Under the pieces are notes generated by a model. It was not told the origin of the DNA. It did no database searches and saw only the letters and a program-made list of their open reading frames with translations. From the NCBI RefSeq assembly GCF_030435805.1, contig NC_081295.1, positions 121,867,501 through 121,931,500 on the forward strand: a stretch of 64,000 nucleotides of DNA. Reading direction: 5' to 3'. The position numbers were made by a program, and so were the translations under genes. Shown here piece by piece: positions 24,695-37,429 of the stretch (positions within the stretch are counted from its first letter, which is position 1; every line of letters starts with the position of its first letter). The DNA is from Mustela lutreola (Eukaryota > Chordata > Mammalia > Carnivora > Mustelidae).

Positions 24695-26220
24695 TGTCCA
24701 GTTTTTCCAGCACCACTTATTGAAGAGACTGTATTTTTTCCACTGTATATTTTTTCCTGTTTTGCCGAAGATTATTTGACCATAGAGTTGAGGGTCCATA
24801 TCTGGGCTCTCTACTCTGGTCCACTGGTCTGTTTCTGTTTTTGTGCCAGTACCATGCTGTCTTGGTGATCACAGCTTTGTAGTAAAGCTTGAAATCAGGT
24901 AATGTGATGCCCCAAGATTTATTTTTGTTTTTCAAGATTTCCTTAGTGATTTGGGGTCTCTTCTGATTCCATACAAATTTTAGGATTATTTGCTCCAGCT
25001 CTTTGAAGAATACCGGTGGAATTTTGATAGCAATGGCATTAAAAGTATAGATTGCTCTAGGCAGTATAGACATTTTAACAATGTTTATTCTTCAAATCCA
25101 AGAGCATGGAATGGTCTTCCATCTTTTTCTGTCTTCTTCAATTTCTTTCATGAGTGTTCTGTAGTTCCTCAAGTACAGATCCTTGACCTCTTTGGTTAAG
25201 TTTATCCCCAGGTATCTTATGGTTCTTGGTGCTATAGTAAATGGAATTGATTCTCTCATTTCCCTTTCTGTATTTTAATTATTAGTGTATAAGAAAGCCA
25301 CTGATTTCTGTGCATTGACTTTGTATCCTGCCACGTTGCTGAATTGCTGTATGAGTTCTAGTAGTTTGGGGGGGGAGTCTTTTGGGTTTTCCATATAAAG
25401 AGTCATGTCATCTGCGAAGAGAAAGAGTTTGACTTCTTCATTGCCAATTTGGATACATTTATTTCTATTTGTTGTCTGATTACTGTTGCTAGGACTTCTA
25501 ATACTATGTTGAACAAGAGTGGAGAGAGTGGGAATCCTTGTCGTGTTCCTGATCTCAACGGGAAGGATGCAAGATTTTCCCATTGAGGATGATATTTGCT
25601 GTGGGTCTTTCATAGGTAGATTTGATGAGGTACAGGAATGTTCCCTCTATCCCTATACTTTGAAGTGTTTTAATCAGGAATGGATGCTGGATTTTGTCAA
25701 ATGCTTTTTCTGCATCAATTGAGAGGACCATGTGGTTCTTCTCTCTTCTCATATTAATTTGTTGTATCACATTGATTGATTTGTGAATGTTGAACCATTC
25801 TTGTAGCCCAGGGATGAATCCTACCTGATCATGGTGGATAATCTTTTTAATGTGCTGTTGTACCCTGTTTGCTAGGATCCTGTTGAGAATCTTAGCATAC
25901 ATATTCATCAGTGATATTGGTCTGAAATACTCCTTTTTGGCAGGGTCTTTGCCTGGTTTGGGGATCAGGGTAATGCTGGATTCATAGAAAGAGTTAGGAA
26001 GTTTTCCTTCTGCTTCAATTTTTTGAAACAGCTTCAGGAGAATAGGTGTTATTTCTTCTTCGAAAGAATTCTCCGAGGAATCCATCAGGTCCTGGGATCT
26101 TGTTTTTTGGGAGGTTTTTGATCACCACTTCAATCTCGTTACTAGATATGGGTCTATTCAGGTTGTCAATTTCTTCTTGATTCAATTTTAGGAGTTTATA
26201 GTTTTCCAGGAATACATCAA
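24695..26220 (-). mobile_element. Inverted L1 ORF2 segment (reverse transcriptase region)
   Basis: ORF2 text now runs on the minus strand, from a point matching the young L1 at ~7330 (at 26220) to ~8890 (at 24695). It includes [13 protein letters not shown] near 25400 and EKAFDKIQH near 25700. About 190 bp of it (26035-26220) repeats, inverted and diverged, the end of the preceding plus-strand segment. It is therefore a separate copy, not a simple flip of the same element. With 26221-26782 it fits a twin-primed insertion. Confidence 0.85.
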
Positions 26221-26782
26221 TTTCCCTATGACCCTGCCATTGCACTCCTGGGTATTTACCCCAAAGATACAGATGTAGGGAAAAGAAGGGCCATCTGTAC
26301 CCCAATGTTTATAGCAGCAATGCCCACAGTCGCCAAACTGTGGAAAGAACCAACATGCCCTTCAACGGGCGAATGGATAAGGAAGATGTGGTCCATATAC
26401 ACTATGGAGTATTATGCCTCCATCAGAAAGGACGAAACCCAACTTTTGTAGCAACATGGACGGGACTGGGATTATGCTGAGTGAAATAAGTCAAATAAGT
26501 CAAGCAGAGAGAGTCATTACCATATGGTTTCACTTATTGTGGAGCATAACAAATAGCATGGAGGACATGGGGAGATAGGAGAAGGGAGTTTGGGGAAACT
26601 GGAAGGGGAGGTGAACCATGAGAGACTATGGACCCTGAAAAACAATCTGAGGCATTTGAAGTGGAGAGGGGGTGGGAAGTCAGGGTACCAGGTGGTGGGT
26701 ATTATAGAGGGCATGGATTGCATGGAGCACTGGGTGTAGTGAAAAAATAATGATACTGTTATGCTGAAAATAAATAAATAAA
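26221..26782 (+). mobile_element. L1 3' end (plus) joined to the inverted segment
   Basis: Starts at TTCCCTATGACCCTGCCATT (matching the young L1 at about 9580) and ends in the L1 3'UTR CACTGGGTGTAGTGAAAAAA with an AATAAATAAATAAA tail. Inverted 5' piece followed by direct 3' piece is the signature of twin priming; about 0.7 kb of ORF2 is missing at the joint. Confidence 0.85.
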
Positions 26783-27059
26783 TAAAAATAACTCACTATT
26801 ATTCTGCGTGAAGATACTGATTTAAAGTCCCTTGGGATGGTTTCAAGTATTATTGAGCAATTGGTAATAATTCCATTTATGATTAACCTACCTCCGGTTA
26901 ATGGGAATGTAATTTTTTTTTTTTTTGAGACTGTAATTTTTAAAAGAAATCGACAGGAAGCAGAAAAGGTATTTGAGATATTTGAACCTGTTGCAAATCC
27001 ATTTATGTGCCACGGTTTAATTCTTCAGAGCACATTGAGAGTAAAGGTATGAAAATAAA

Positions 27060-28130
27060 GGACATTATGTATTTTGCTCCATCTGTGAAACACTTCACTC
27101 AGTACATATTCACAGAAATGCCCAGAGTGTCTCAATCTCATTCCTCAATCCCTGGGATGTCAGTGAATCTTTTGCAGAGAGCAAGTGTGACCTGGAAGAA
27201 TGTACTCACTCTCTCAGTCCCATGCAGGTCAGGCCCATCCAAGGTCAAGGCTGAAATGGGAACATCCTGGGGGGAGGGATGTAGGTGCCAAGTTATGGGA
27301 AAAAGCCTAGAGAACTGGCACTTTGGCCTCTCACCTTGATAGCATCAAGGGAGCGAGACCTGGGTCAGAAAAAGCAAGGGAGACCCTGACCAACCCTGAG
27401 AGGCTGATTGGAATCACCCTGTGTCAGAGTCTCTGTCAGAGAAACTTATCTGCAGAGGCTGGACTATAGGCTGAAACCATGAGGCCAGAATCCTGCTCTC
27501 TGCTGACCTTCATCAAATAATCAGGCCCACCATTCACCAGGTGCCATTTCACTCTGAACGTTATGTACTTTATTTTAATAAATAATTTACTCTAATCCTC
27601 AGAGGAGAGTCTTTCCTCATTTTAAATCTGAGTGACAGAAACTCAACAATAGGAGAGAACCTGCCAAAGGTCATTTGGTTGTGTAGCCAAATCCTACAGG
27701 AGCCAGGTGCACCCCAAGCTCAGCTGAGCTCTAAACAGAGGGCATCAGATTGGGAGCACCAACAATAGGAGTGCTCCAGATCAGACAGGCAGGAGGGGAG
27801 ACAGAGATCATATTCGAACTTCTACTATAAAAAAGGGAACTTCTATTAGAAAGCTAGCAACTAGCGTACTTAACTCTCTTAACATGTTGCTTCAATTTCT
27901 TTTTATAATCTGTATAATGTCTGTACATATTTACTAGTTGCACATTGAAAATATATTCTGAAAGGAGTAGATGATCCAAAGAGTTCATTGTTCTGCTTGT
28001 GTTTCTCCAGTGTTCCCAGCACCATTTCTTGAAGGGACTATACTTTTTATTCAGTCTTCTTAGCTTACTTACCTATTATTGGTTAACCACACGTGTTGGG
28101 ATTTAATTCTGGGCTCTCTATTCTGTTCTA
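27060..28130 (-). repeat. Segmental duplication B, arm 2
   Basis: Inverted partner of 10240-11300 (see there). It includes the MIR (27490-27690, minus) and the start of the ancient minus-strand L1 at ~27990, matching the small L1 piece at the left end of arm 1. The ancestral unit therefore already contained both repeats. Confidence 0.85.
27490..27690 (-). repeat. MIR SINE fossil
   Basis: Reverse-complement MIR pattern: TAATCCTCAGAGG, then TTTCCTCATTTTAAATCTGAG and CCAAAGGTCATTTGGTTGTG. Homologous to the MIR at 10690-10890 through duplication B. Confidence 0.65.
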
Positions 28131-29420
28131 TTGGTGCATATGTTGCTTTTTTTTTTTTTTGCCATTACCACGTTGGATTCTGTTACCATGGCTTTGAGGT
28201 ATGGTTTGAAATGAGGAAATGTGCTACCTCCAGCTTTGCTCTCTTTTTGCAGGATTACTTTGGCTATTTGGAGTCTCCTACTCTTCCACACAAATTTCAG
28301 AATGATTTCTTCTATTTCTATAAAAAATGCCTTTGGTATTTTGATTGGGATCAGATTGACTCTGTAATGGCTTTGTGTAACATGGTCATTTAAAAAGTAT
28401 TAATTATTCAAATCATAAACATGGAAGTGTTTCCAATTGTTTGTGTCTTCAATTTCTTTCAGAAAAGTCTTGTAGTTTTCATTGTACAGGTCCCTCACTT
28501 CCGTGGTTTCTTATATTCCTATTTTATTGCTTTTGATGCTGTTTTCATTTTCTGATGCTTCACCATTAGCGTACAAGTATGCCACTAATTTTTGTAAGTC
28601 CATTTGTAATATGTCACTTTATTGAATCATTGATTACTTTCAACAGATTTTTTTATCGACTCTTCAGATTTTTCTGTATGTAAGATGATATTTGCAAAGA
28701 GTGAAATTTTCACTTCTTCTTTCCTGATATGGAAGGTTTTTTATTTCTTTCTCTTGCCTAACTGCTCTAGCTAGGACTTCCGCTACCATATTGAATAGAG
28801 GTGGGGAGTGTTCTTCCTTGTTATGTTCCTGTTCTTAGAGGAAATGTTTTCAATTTCTCTTCATTGAGTAGGATGTTTGCTGTGGGTTTCCTGTAGGTGG
28901 TCTTTATATGTAGAGGTATGCTCCTTCTATATCCAATCTATTAAGACTTTTATCATAAAAGAATGGTATATTTTGTCTAATTTCTTTGGGCAACTTTTGA
29001 GATGATTATATGATTTTTACCTTTCATTTTCTTGGTGTATTGAATTACACTTATTGATCTTTGTAGGTTCAGCTACACTTGCATCCCACAGATAAATCCA
29101 ATTTAGCCACGGTGTCCAATTTTTTTAATGTGTGAACTCAGTTCGATAACACTTTGCTGAGAATATTTCCATCTGTATTCATCAAGGATACTGGTTTATT
29201 GCTTTTTTCTTGTGGTGGTATCCTTATCTGGTTTGCTATCAAAATAATACTGCCTTTGTAGAATGAATTTGAAATTGTTGCCTCTTCCTTAACATTCTGG
29301 AAGAGTTTGAGGAGTATTGGAGGAGTATTGAGGAGTATTAATTTTCCACTGCATGTTCATTAGAATTCACTAGTGAAGCCATTTGACCATAAGTTTTTCT
29401 TTTGGGAGTTATTGGGTTTT

Positions 29421-30164
29421 TATTTTGTTTTGTTTTGTTTTTAAATTTTTAAATTTTTTTAATAAACATATAATGTATTATTAGCCCCAGGGGTACAGGT
29501 CTGCGAATCATCAGTTTGATACACTTCACAGCACTCACCATATCACATATCATCCCTGATGTCCATAACCCAACCACCCTCTCTCTACCCCCCTACTCCC
29601 AGTCACCCTCAGTTTGTTTTGTGGCAGTAAGAATCTCTTATGGTTTGTGTCCCTCCCGATCCCATCTTCTTTCATTTATTCTTTTCCTACCCCTCTAAAT
29701 CCCCCACATTGCATCTCCACTTCCCCACATCTTGGAGAGAATATGACAGTTGTCTTTCTCTGATTGACCTATTTCGCTAAACATAAAACCCTCTAGTTCC
29801 ACCACATTGTTGCAAATGGCAAGATTTCATTTTTATTTGATGGCTGCATAGTATTCCATTGTGTATATATATATACCTCACCTTCTTTATCCATTCATCT
29901 CTTCATGGACATCTAGGTTCTTTCCATAGTTTGGCTACTGGGGAGATTGCTGCTATAAATATTTGCGTGCATGTACCCCTTCAGATCACTACATTTGTAC
30001 CCTTAGGGTCAACACCCAGTCGTGCAATTGCTGGGTCATAAAGTAGCTCTATTTTCAAATTTTTGAGGAACCTCCATGCTGTTTTCCAGAGTGGTTGCAC
30101 CAGCTTGCATTCCCATCAACAGTGTAGGAGGGTTCCCCTTTCTCCACATCCTCACCAGCATCTG
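29421..30164 (-). mobile_element. L1 3' end, minus orientation (3' half of a chimeric retrocopy)
   Basis: Poly-T/T-rich start, then the young-type L1 3'UTR in reverse complement (CCCCAGGGGTACAGGTCTGC...) and the end of ORF2 up to CACCAGCATCTG. At 30164/30165 the sequence changes with no poly-T to CRTC2-derived sequence in the same orientation. Confidence 0.9.
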
Positions 30165-32085
30165 CCAGGCACTCCAGCCAGGGCTGCCACAATCTCATTA
30201 CAATAACCTGGGAAGGACTCTTCTGGGAGGATGATGTTGGGCCCTGAGCCATGGTAGGAACAGAGGGTCAAGTTCTGGTGGTGGAGGGCATGGGGGTCCT
30301 GTAGGCTGCTAAATGGCCCCCTGTCCTCTAAAAATAAAGGTCCCTCTGAAAAGCTGGGAGGTCCAACACCAGGCTGATTGATGGGCTTCAATGCTAAATA
30401 GTTCTTGCTGCTGAGACAGAGTGTGTGCATGCCAGGGGACAAACAAGTCAGAGCAGCAGTCATCAAAGAGTACACTGTGAGGAAACAGGTTTCCCAGGCT
30501 GAAGTCCTTCACCAGCTGATGGTAAAATGCTTGTTCATGCCCATTAAGCTGGGTGGGTATAGTGTCCCACAGTGTGGTGAGCTTCCCAGATTCTGCCCAC
30601 CTGAAGGTGCTTTGAGCACGCCTGAGAGGACATCAATGGATGCTATAGAGGCTTTGAGGTAGGTGGCTGGGTGTGCAGAATCAAATTTGAGGGGGCTGTA
30701 TGGGTATGGAGTCAGCCTCTGGTCAATGGACAATGTGCTGATATCCAGGGGACACCCTGAATGAGGCAGGACAAGGCATGTGTCATTGTTGTCAAAAACT
30801 TTTTGGGCAGCTGCTCTTGGGTGTCAACTGAGCCCTTGGGCAACTTCGGGCAGCTGAGGGGCACATGGTAGTGGCAGGAAGGGATTCCAGGTGAAGAAGC
30901 TGGGTAGGGTGGTACCCAGCACAGGAGAGGAAGTTGAGGGGGAGGAATTGGATGATGCGAGAACCAGAGCAGTGAGTGAGAAGGGAGGAGGCTGACAGTG
31001 AGGGGTAGCTATCAGAGCCTTGAACATGGGGGTGGGGAATGCTTCAAGAAGCCTAGGGGTTCAGATTGCTCAGGGAAGACCACAGGATGGGTAGCTGAGC
31101 AGGGAATAAAGTCCTGACTCATCATAGCCCAAGCTTGGTCCAGGCACTGGCTCCCACTGATCCTGAGGTGGATCAGGCTGTGTCTTAATTTAGAGGTACT
31201 GATGCCCTCACTCAGGCTAGGGTAGACTGTCTCAGTGCCCGGGGGTTGGGAAGTGCCAGGGGAAAGTGCAGGTTGGTGAGATCAGGTAAGGAGCTTCCTA
31301 TGTTCGTGGCTGTTGGAAGGCAGGCACATTGGCAGGCTGGTCAGAGAGCACATGGTGCCCTGATGAACATGAGAAAGGTGTTAATTGCAGGGAGTTCACA
31401 GGACTGAGATCAGGAAGAACATAAGAACAGCTTCCAAGCATGGCATGGCTTCAACAATCCTTTGTCGTCTAATAAGTAGTCTTCAATAACAGGGACTTTG
31501 GAGTGTACTTTGCCATTCAGGAAACCTCCATGGTGGCTGTGCAGGATGCTAGAAGAGGCGGGGCCTGGATAAGTGTCCTGAAGGCTGGGGTTCCTCACAC
31601 TGGTGTGAAGGCAGAGTCAGTGCTTGTCCTATTCAGTCAGATAGTAGTAGAAAGCCCTTCTCTTCTCTGCAGGGACATTGTCCCAGGGCACATCCTCCAC
31701 CAGCTGGGCTCTGGGGGAAGAGACAAATAGGCAGGACCACAGGGAGAGCTGTCTTTCTGGCAGGGATAGCGATGGAGTGGGGGCACCATTTTTCTGGAAT
31801 CTGACTGTAACTGTTCCAAAGCTCCTGGTGCCCAGGGCTCCACAATGAATACAGAGGCAAGTTGAGGGGGCTTGTGGAACTCAGCCAGGTCAGAGCTAAT
31901 CTGTTTATCAACGGGCAGAGAACGGCCATAAGGAGAGATCCTTGTGTATGCCAGTCGCAATCTGGGGGCCTGTAGGCCCCATGTGTTCCTCAACCCCAGG
32001 CTCTCTGGTGTCTGTGCCTCCCCTACAAGCCTGTCTTCCTGCCCTTCAGCCTCCACCTGTGCCTCTCAGATGACTACACTGGTCT
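30165..32085 (-). pseudogene. CRTC2: Processed pseudogene fragment of CRTC2 (CREB-regulated transcription coactivator 2)
   Basis: Minus-strand translation gives collinear pieces of CRTC2, a cytoplasm-nucleus shuttling coactivator of CREB. LRLAYTR.S.YG.SLP and GLAEF-like text lies at 31.85-31.95 kb. RKMVPPLHRY...DSSP..PAYLS follows near 31.7-31.8 kb. ISTLSIDQRLTPYPYS lies near 30.7 kb. FSEGP.FL...[23 protein letters not shown] and [11 protein letters not shown] lie at 30.17-30.35 kb. No introns interrupt the match, so it is a retrocopy. It covers roughly residues 55 to 630 of the ~690-residue protein, lacks the start and the C-terminal activation region, and has many stops and frameshifts. Its 3' side is cut inside the coding region and joined directly to an L1 3' end. 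Not functional. Confidence 0.9.
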
Positions 32086-32654
32086 GTTCAGGTTTTCTGC
32101 GTCGTCCTAAGTCAGTCTTGGTAAGTTGTGTTTCCTTTAGATACATAATTTGTTGGTATGAAATTATTCATAGTCTTTCATGATTCTTTCATGTTTTCAT
32201 TTTCTTGTCCTATCCATTACAATAACCCTCTTTTATTTCTTCTTTTTTTAATTATATTAGTCACCATACAGTACTATGTCTCTTTTTTTTTCTTAGACTA
32301 GCTAACTTTTTGCCAGTTTGTGTTCATCATCATCTAGAACCAGCTTTTAGTTTCATTGATCCTTTCTATTGTTTTTCAGGTCTCTATTTCATTTACTTCT
32401 GCTCTGATTTTTAGTATTTCTTTCCTTTTGTTAACTTTGGGCTTAATTTGTTCCTCTTTTTCTAGTTAATTGTAGTGTACAGGTAGATCGTTTATTTCAG
32501 ATCTTTCTAATTTTTTTTTTTTTGCTCTAAACTTCCTCTCTGAACTGCTTTTACTGCAACCCACAAAATTTGATATATTGTATTTGATTTTCACTTGTTG
32601 GAGACCATTATTTTATTTCCCTTTTGATTTCCTCTTTGACCTATTGATTGTGTT

Positions 32655-33207
32655 ACCAAACTCAGACTAGTTGAGCACCCAATGCCCAGTAAGCCAATGT
32701 CTGAGACATGGGTTTTGAGGCAAAGAAAGCCTCATTATCACAAGGAAAGCCCAGTGAGAAGGCTGGCTATCATTCCCAAAGCTGCATTGCCCTCTGGAGG
32801 AAAGGGGACAGCCACTACTTGTTTTGGGAAGGAGGTGAATGTATGAGAGGAGGATGAGGTGTTTCTGGAAACCTTAAGACATTGGGCCTTGAAAGAATCT
32901 GGAGCTGTATATTCCTCTGGAAAATAAGGCACCCCATTCAAGACCTGGAATGATCAGGTATGTCAGATAATTTTGAGACAAATGTTTCTTTCCACTCCCC
33001 ATTAGGTTCCTATAATCAGTGGGTAAACAGAGAGTCGGGGTAAAAAGCAAAGTAAATGATTGATCATGCATGAGGTTAAGAGATGCAAAAACATTCTCAG
33101 TAGGGAATAAAATATGAAATGCAGCTAAGGTAATAATGCAACTAATACAATATAGTTCTGCATATGCTTTCAAGACTAGTCCAAGAACCAGGTGTCTCGC
33201 CTCAGAT
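32655..33207 (-). mobile_element. Probable solo LTR of an endogenous retrovirus, minus orientation
   Basis: About 550 bp of non-L1 sequence interrupts the ancient L1 between CTATTGATTG and GATGTTTAAAAT. It begins TGTTACCAAACTC and ends GCCTCA, giving TG...CA ends with a short similar flank (GATTG/GATG). The CTCATTATCAC region near 32730 resembles a decayed AATAAA signal on the minus strand. No internal viral genes are present. Family not assigned; old and broken. Confidence 0.5.
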
Positions 33208-35162
33208 GTTTAAAATTTTGTCATCTCGTTCCCACATATTTTTAGGTCTACTCAATTTCCTCTTATTCATTTTTACTTTCATACCAACGTGGTCAGAGAA
33301 GTTGGCTAATATGGTTTCAGTCTTCTTAATTTTGTTAAGATTTCTGGTTTTCATCAGGGGATCGATCCTGGAGAATGTTCAATGAGAAGAATATGCATTT
33401 CTCTGCAACTGGACAGAATGTTCCGTCAATGTCTATCATTTTTTTTCTTGAAGTGTGGTTACCTTCTGTTTCCTTGCTGATTCTCCATCTGGATGATCCA
33501 TCCATTGTGGACTGTGGGGAATTAAGGTCTATTTCTCCCTTAAGATCTGTATTTGTTTAATGTATTTCAATACTCAGGTGTTAAGCTCATGTATTTACAA
33601 CTGTTATATCTTCTTTTTGGCTTGAAGTGTATCTTGTATGATGTACACATGGCTCCACCTGCTTTCTTTTCAGTAACATTTTCGTGGGTTATGCACATCC
33701 GTTCCTCCACTATAAACCTACATTTGTCCATTGTACAGCAAAAGACCCTTTTGGAAGGATCACAAACTTGGGTCTATGTTTTTAATTTATCAAGGCACCC
33801 TCTGTCTTTTGATTGGTAAAGTCAATCCACTTATGTTTAAATGATTATTGATATGTAAGGACTTACTATTGTCATTTTATCTTTTCTTTTCTGGTTGTTT
33901 TCTATCTTTATTATTTCTTCTTCTTTGTGTTTCTGTCGACTTTTATCACTTGCTGGTTTTCCATGATGATTCCCTAGTTTCCCCCTTTTTAAGGTTCTCT
34001 CTGCTGTAGACCTCTAGATATTCTTTTTTCTTACCATTAGTTTTGTATAAACTGTTTCATAGATTAAATGGTGATTTCCTGCTGTTGGCAACTTTTCTTC
34101 ATTTGCCTACATATCAGTTCTCATTTTCCTCTTCTGCTTTTACATTTTTGCTGTCACAAACTCTTTTCCTGGTATGGGTTTGTTACCAACTGTAGTAGCT
34201 CTAGTTATTTTTAATAACTTTAGCCATTGCTGTTATCATTAAGTGTTTAATGCCCTATTCTAAAATAAGGTTACAGTTTCTGACTCTATCTGCCAGCTTA
34301 CTCAGAGGCTCTGTACCTTCATCTTTTCATTACAGTATTAAAATTCTGCTCAATATGTCTTGGAGGCAGGACTAGTGGTGGTGAATTCCCTCAAGTTTTT
34401 TCTGGGAAAGTCTCTATTTCTCCTTCATGTCTGAAAGATAAATCCTGGATACAGATTTCCTGTCTGGCAATATTTATTTGTTAATGTTATGAGTATGTCA
34501 TTCCACTCTCTCCGGGTCTACAGAGTTTCTGCTGAAAAATCTGCTAATAATCTCTCCTGGCGGGGGGGCTCGTTTTTACATTAATTTCTTTTATACTTTC
34601 AAGATTCCTTCTTTATCTTTTTTTTATTAATTTTTTTTATTTTTTATAAACATATATTATTATCCCCAGGGGTACAGGTCTGTGAATAACCATGTTTACA
34701 CACTTCACAGCACTCACCAAAGCACATACCCTCCCCAATGTCCATAATCCCATCCCCTTCTCCCAAACCCCCTCCCCCCAGCAACCCTCAGTTTCTTTTG
34801 TGAGATTAAGAGTCACTTATGGTTTGTCTCCCTCCCAATCCCATCTTCTTTCATTTATTCTTCTCCTACCCACTTAAGCCCCCATGTTGCATCACCACTT
34901 CCTCATATCAGGGAGATCATACGATAGTTGTCTTTCTCTGCTTGACGTATTTCGCTAAGCATGATACGCTGTAGTTCCATCCACGTTGTCGCAAATGGCA
35001 AGATTTCATTTCTTTTGATGGCTGCATAGTATTCCATTGTGTATATATACCACATCTTCTTGATCCATTCATCTGTTGATGGACATCTAGGTTCTTTCCA
35101 TAGTTTGGCTATTGTGGACATTGCTGCTATAAACATTTAGGTACACGTGCCCCTTTGGATCA

Positions 35163-36610
35163 CTACTTTGTATCTTTAGGGTAAATACCCAATAGTGCAA
35201 TTGCTGGGTCATAGGGCAGTTCTATTTTCAACATTTTGAGGAACCTCCATGCTGTTTTCCAGAGTGGCTGCACCAGCTTGCATTCCCACCAACAGTGGAG
35301 GAGGGTTCCCCTTTCTCCGCATCCACACCAGCATCTGTCATTTCCTAACTTGTTGATTTTAGCCATTCTGACTGGTGTGAGGTGATATCTCATTGTGGTT
35401 TTGATTTGTATTTCAATGATGCTGAGTGATATGGAGCACTTTTTCATGTGTCTGTTGGCCATCTGGATGTCTTCTTTGCAGAAATGTCTGTTCATGTCCT
35501 CTGCCCATTTCTTGATTGGATTATTTGTTCTTTGGCTGTTGAGTTTGCTAAGTTCTTTATAGATTCTGGACACTAGTCCTTTATCTGATATGTCGTTTGC
35601 AAATATCTTCTCCCATTCTGTCAGTTGTCTTTTGATTTTGTTAACTGTTTCCTTTGCTGTGCAAAAGCTTTTAATCTTGATGAAATCCCAATAGTTCATT
35701 TTTGCCCTTGCTTCCCTTGCCTTTGGCGTTGTTCCTAGGAATATGTTGCTGTGGCTGAGGTCGAAAAGGTTGCTGACTGTGTTCTCCTCAAGCATTTTAA
35801 TGGATTCCTTTCTCACATTGAGGTCCTTCATGCATTTTGAGTCTATTTTTGTGTGTGGTGTAAGAAAATGGTCCAATTTCATTTTTCTGCATGTGGCTGT
35901 CCAATTTTCCCAGCACCATTTATTGAAGAGGCTGTCTTTTTTCCGTTGGACATTCTTTCCTGCTTTGTCGAAGATTTGTTGACCGTAGAGTTGAGGGTCT
36001 ATTTCTGGGCTCTCTATTCTGTTCCATTGATCTATGGGTCTGTTTTTGTGCCAGTACCATGCTGTCTTGATGATGACAGCTTTGTAATAGAGCTTAAAGT
36101 CCGGAATTGTGATGCCACCCACGTTGGCTTTCTTTTTCAATATCCCTTTGGCTATTCGAGGTCTTTTCTGGTTCCATATAAATTTTAGAATTGTTTGTTC
36201 CATTTCTTTAAAATGATGGATGGTACTTTGATAGCAATTGCATTAAATGTGTAGATTGCTTTAGGTAGCAGAGACATTTTCGCAATATTTATTCTTCCAA
36301 TCCAGGAGCATGGAACATTTTTCCATTTCTTTGTGTCTTCCTCAATTTCTTTCATGAGTACTTTATAGTTTTCTGAGTATAGATTCTGTGCCTCTTTGGT
36401 TAGGTTTATTCCTAGGTATCTTATGGTTTTGGGTGCTATTGTAAATGGGATTGACTCCTTAATTTCTATTTCTTCTGTCTTGCTGTTGGTGTAGAGGAAT
36501 GCAACTGATTTCTGTGCATTGATTTTATATCCTGACACTTTACTGAATTCCTGTATAAGTTCTAGCAGTTTTGGAGTGGAGTCTTTTGGGTTTTCCACAT
36601 ATAGTATCAT
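35163..36610 (-). pseudogene. L1 ORF2 C-terminal half remnant
   Basis: Open segment 36185-36610 begins at the reverse transcriptase catalytic block ([14 protein letters not shown] follows ADD). 35163-36203 continues to the C-terminal region ([16 protein letters not shown]...[17 protein letters not shown]). A frame break lies between them, and the endonuclease/early RT part is reduced by the internal deletion near 36866. Confidence 0.9.
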
Positions 36611-37429
36611 GTCATCTGCGAAGAGTGATAATTTGACTTCTTCTTTGCCGATTTGGGTGCCTTTGATTTCCTTTTGTTGTCTGATTGCTGAGGCTAGGAC
36701 CTCTAGTACTATGTTGAATAGCAGTGGTGATAATGGACATCCCTGCCATGTTCCTGACCTTAGCAGAAAAGCTTTCAGTTTTTCTCCACTGAGAATGATA
36801 TTTGCGGTGGGTTTTTCATAGATGGCTTTGATGATATTGAGGTATGTGCCCTCTATCCCTATCCTTGCTGATCTTTTGCTTGGATGATCTGTCCATTTCA
36901 GTAACGGGAGTGTTAAAGTCCCCTACTATTATTGTATTATTGTTGATGTGTTTCTTTGATTTTGTTATTAATTGGTTTATATAATTGGCTGCTCCCACGT
37001 TGGGGCATAGATATTTGAAATTGTTAAATCTTCTTGTTGGAAAGACCCTTTGAGTATGATATAGTGTCCTTCCTCATCTCTTATTAGAGTCTTTGGCTTA
37101 AAATATAATTTGATCTGATATAAGGATTGCCACTCCTGCTTTCTTCTGATGTCCATTAGCATGGTAAATTCTTTTCCACCCCCTCACTTTAAATCTGGAG
37201 GTGTCTTCGGGCTTAAAATGAGTTTCTTGGAGGCAACATGTAGATGGGTTTTGTTTTTTTTATCCATTCTGATATCCTGTGTCTTTTGACAGGGGCATTT
37301 AGCCCATTCACATTCAGGGTAACTATTGAGAGATATGAATTTAGTGCCATTGTATTGCCTGTAAGGTGACTGTTACTGTATATGGTCTCTGTTCCTTTCT
37401 GATCTACCACTTGTAGGCTCTCTCTTTGC

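Noticed and set aside
35743-36188. Plus-strand frames of 79 and 111 codons (also seen near 8.6-9.05 kb on the other strand)
   Set aside because: They are antisense frames of L1 ORF2, repeated in both L1 copies because the sequence is shared, not because they are genes.
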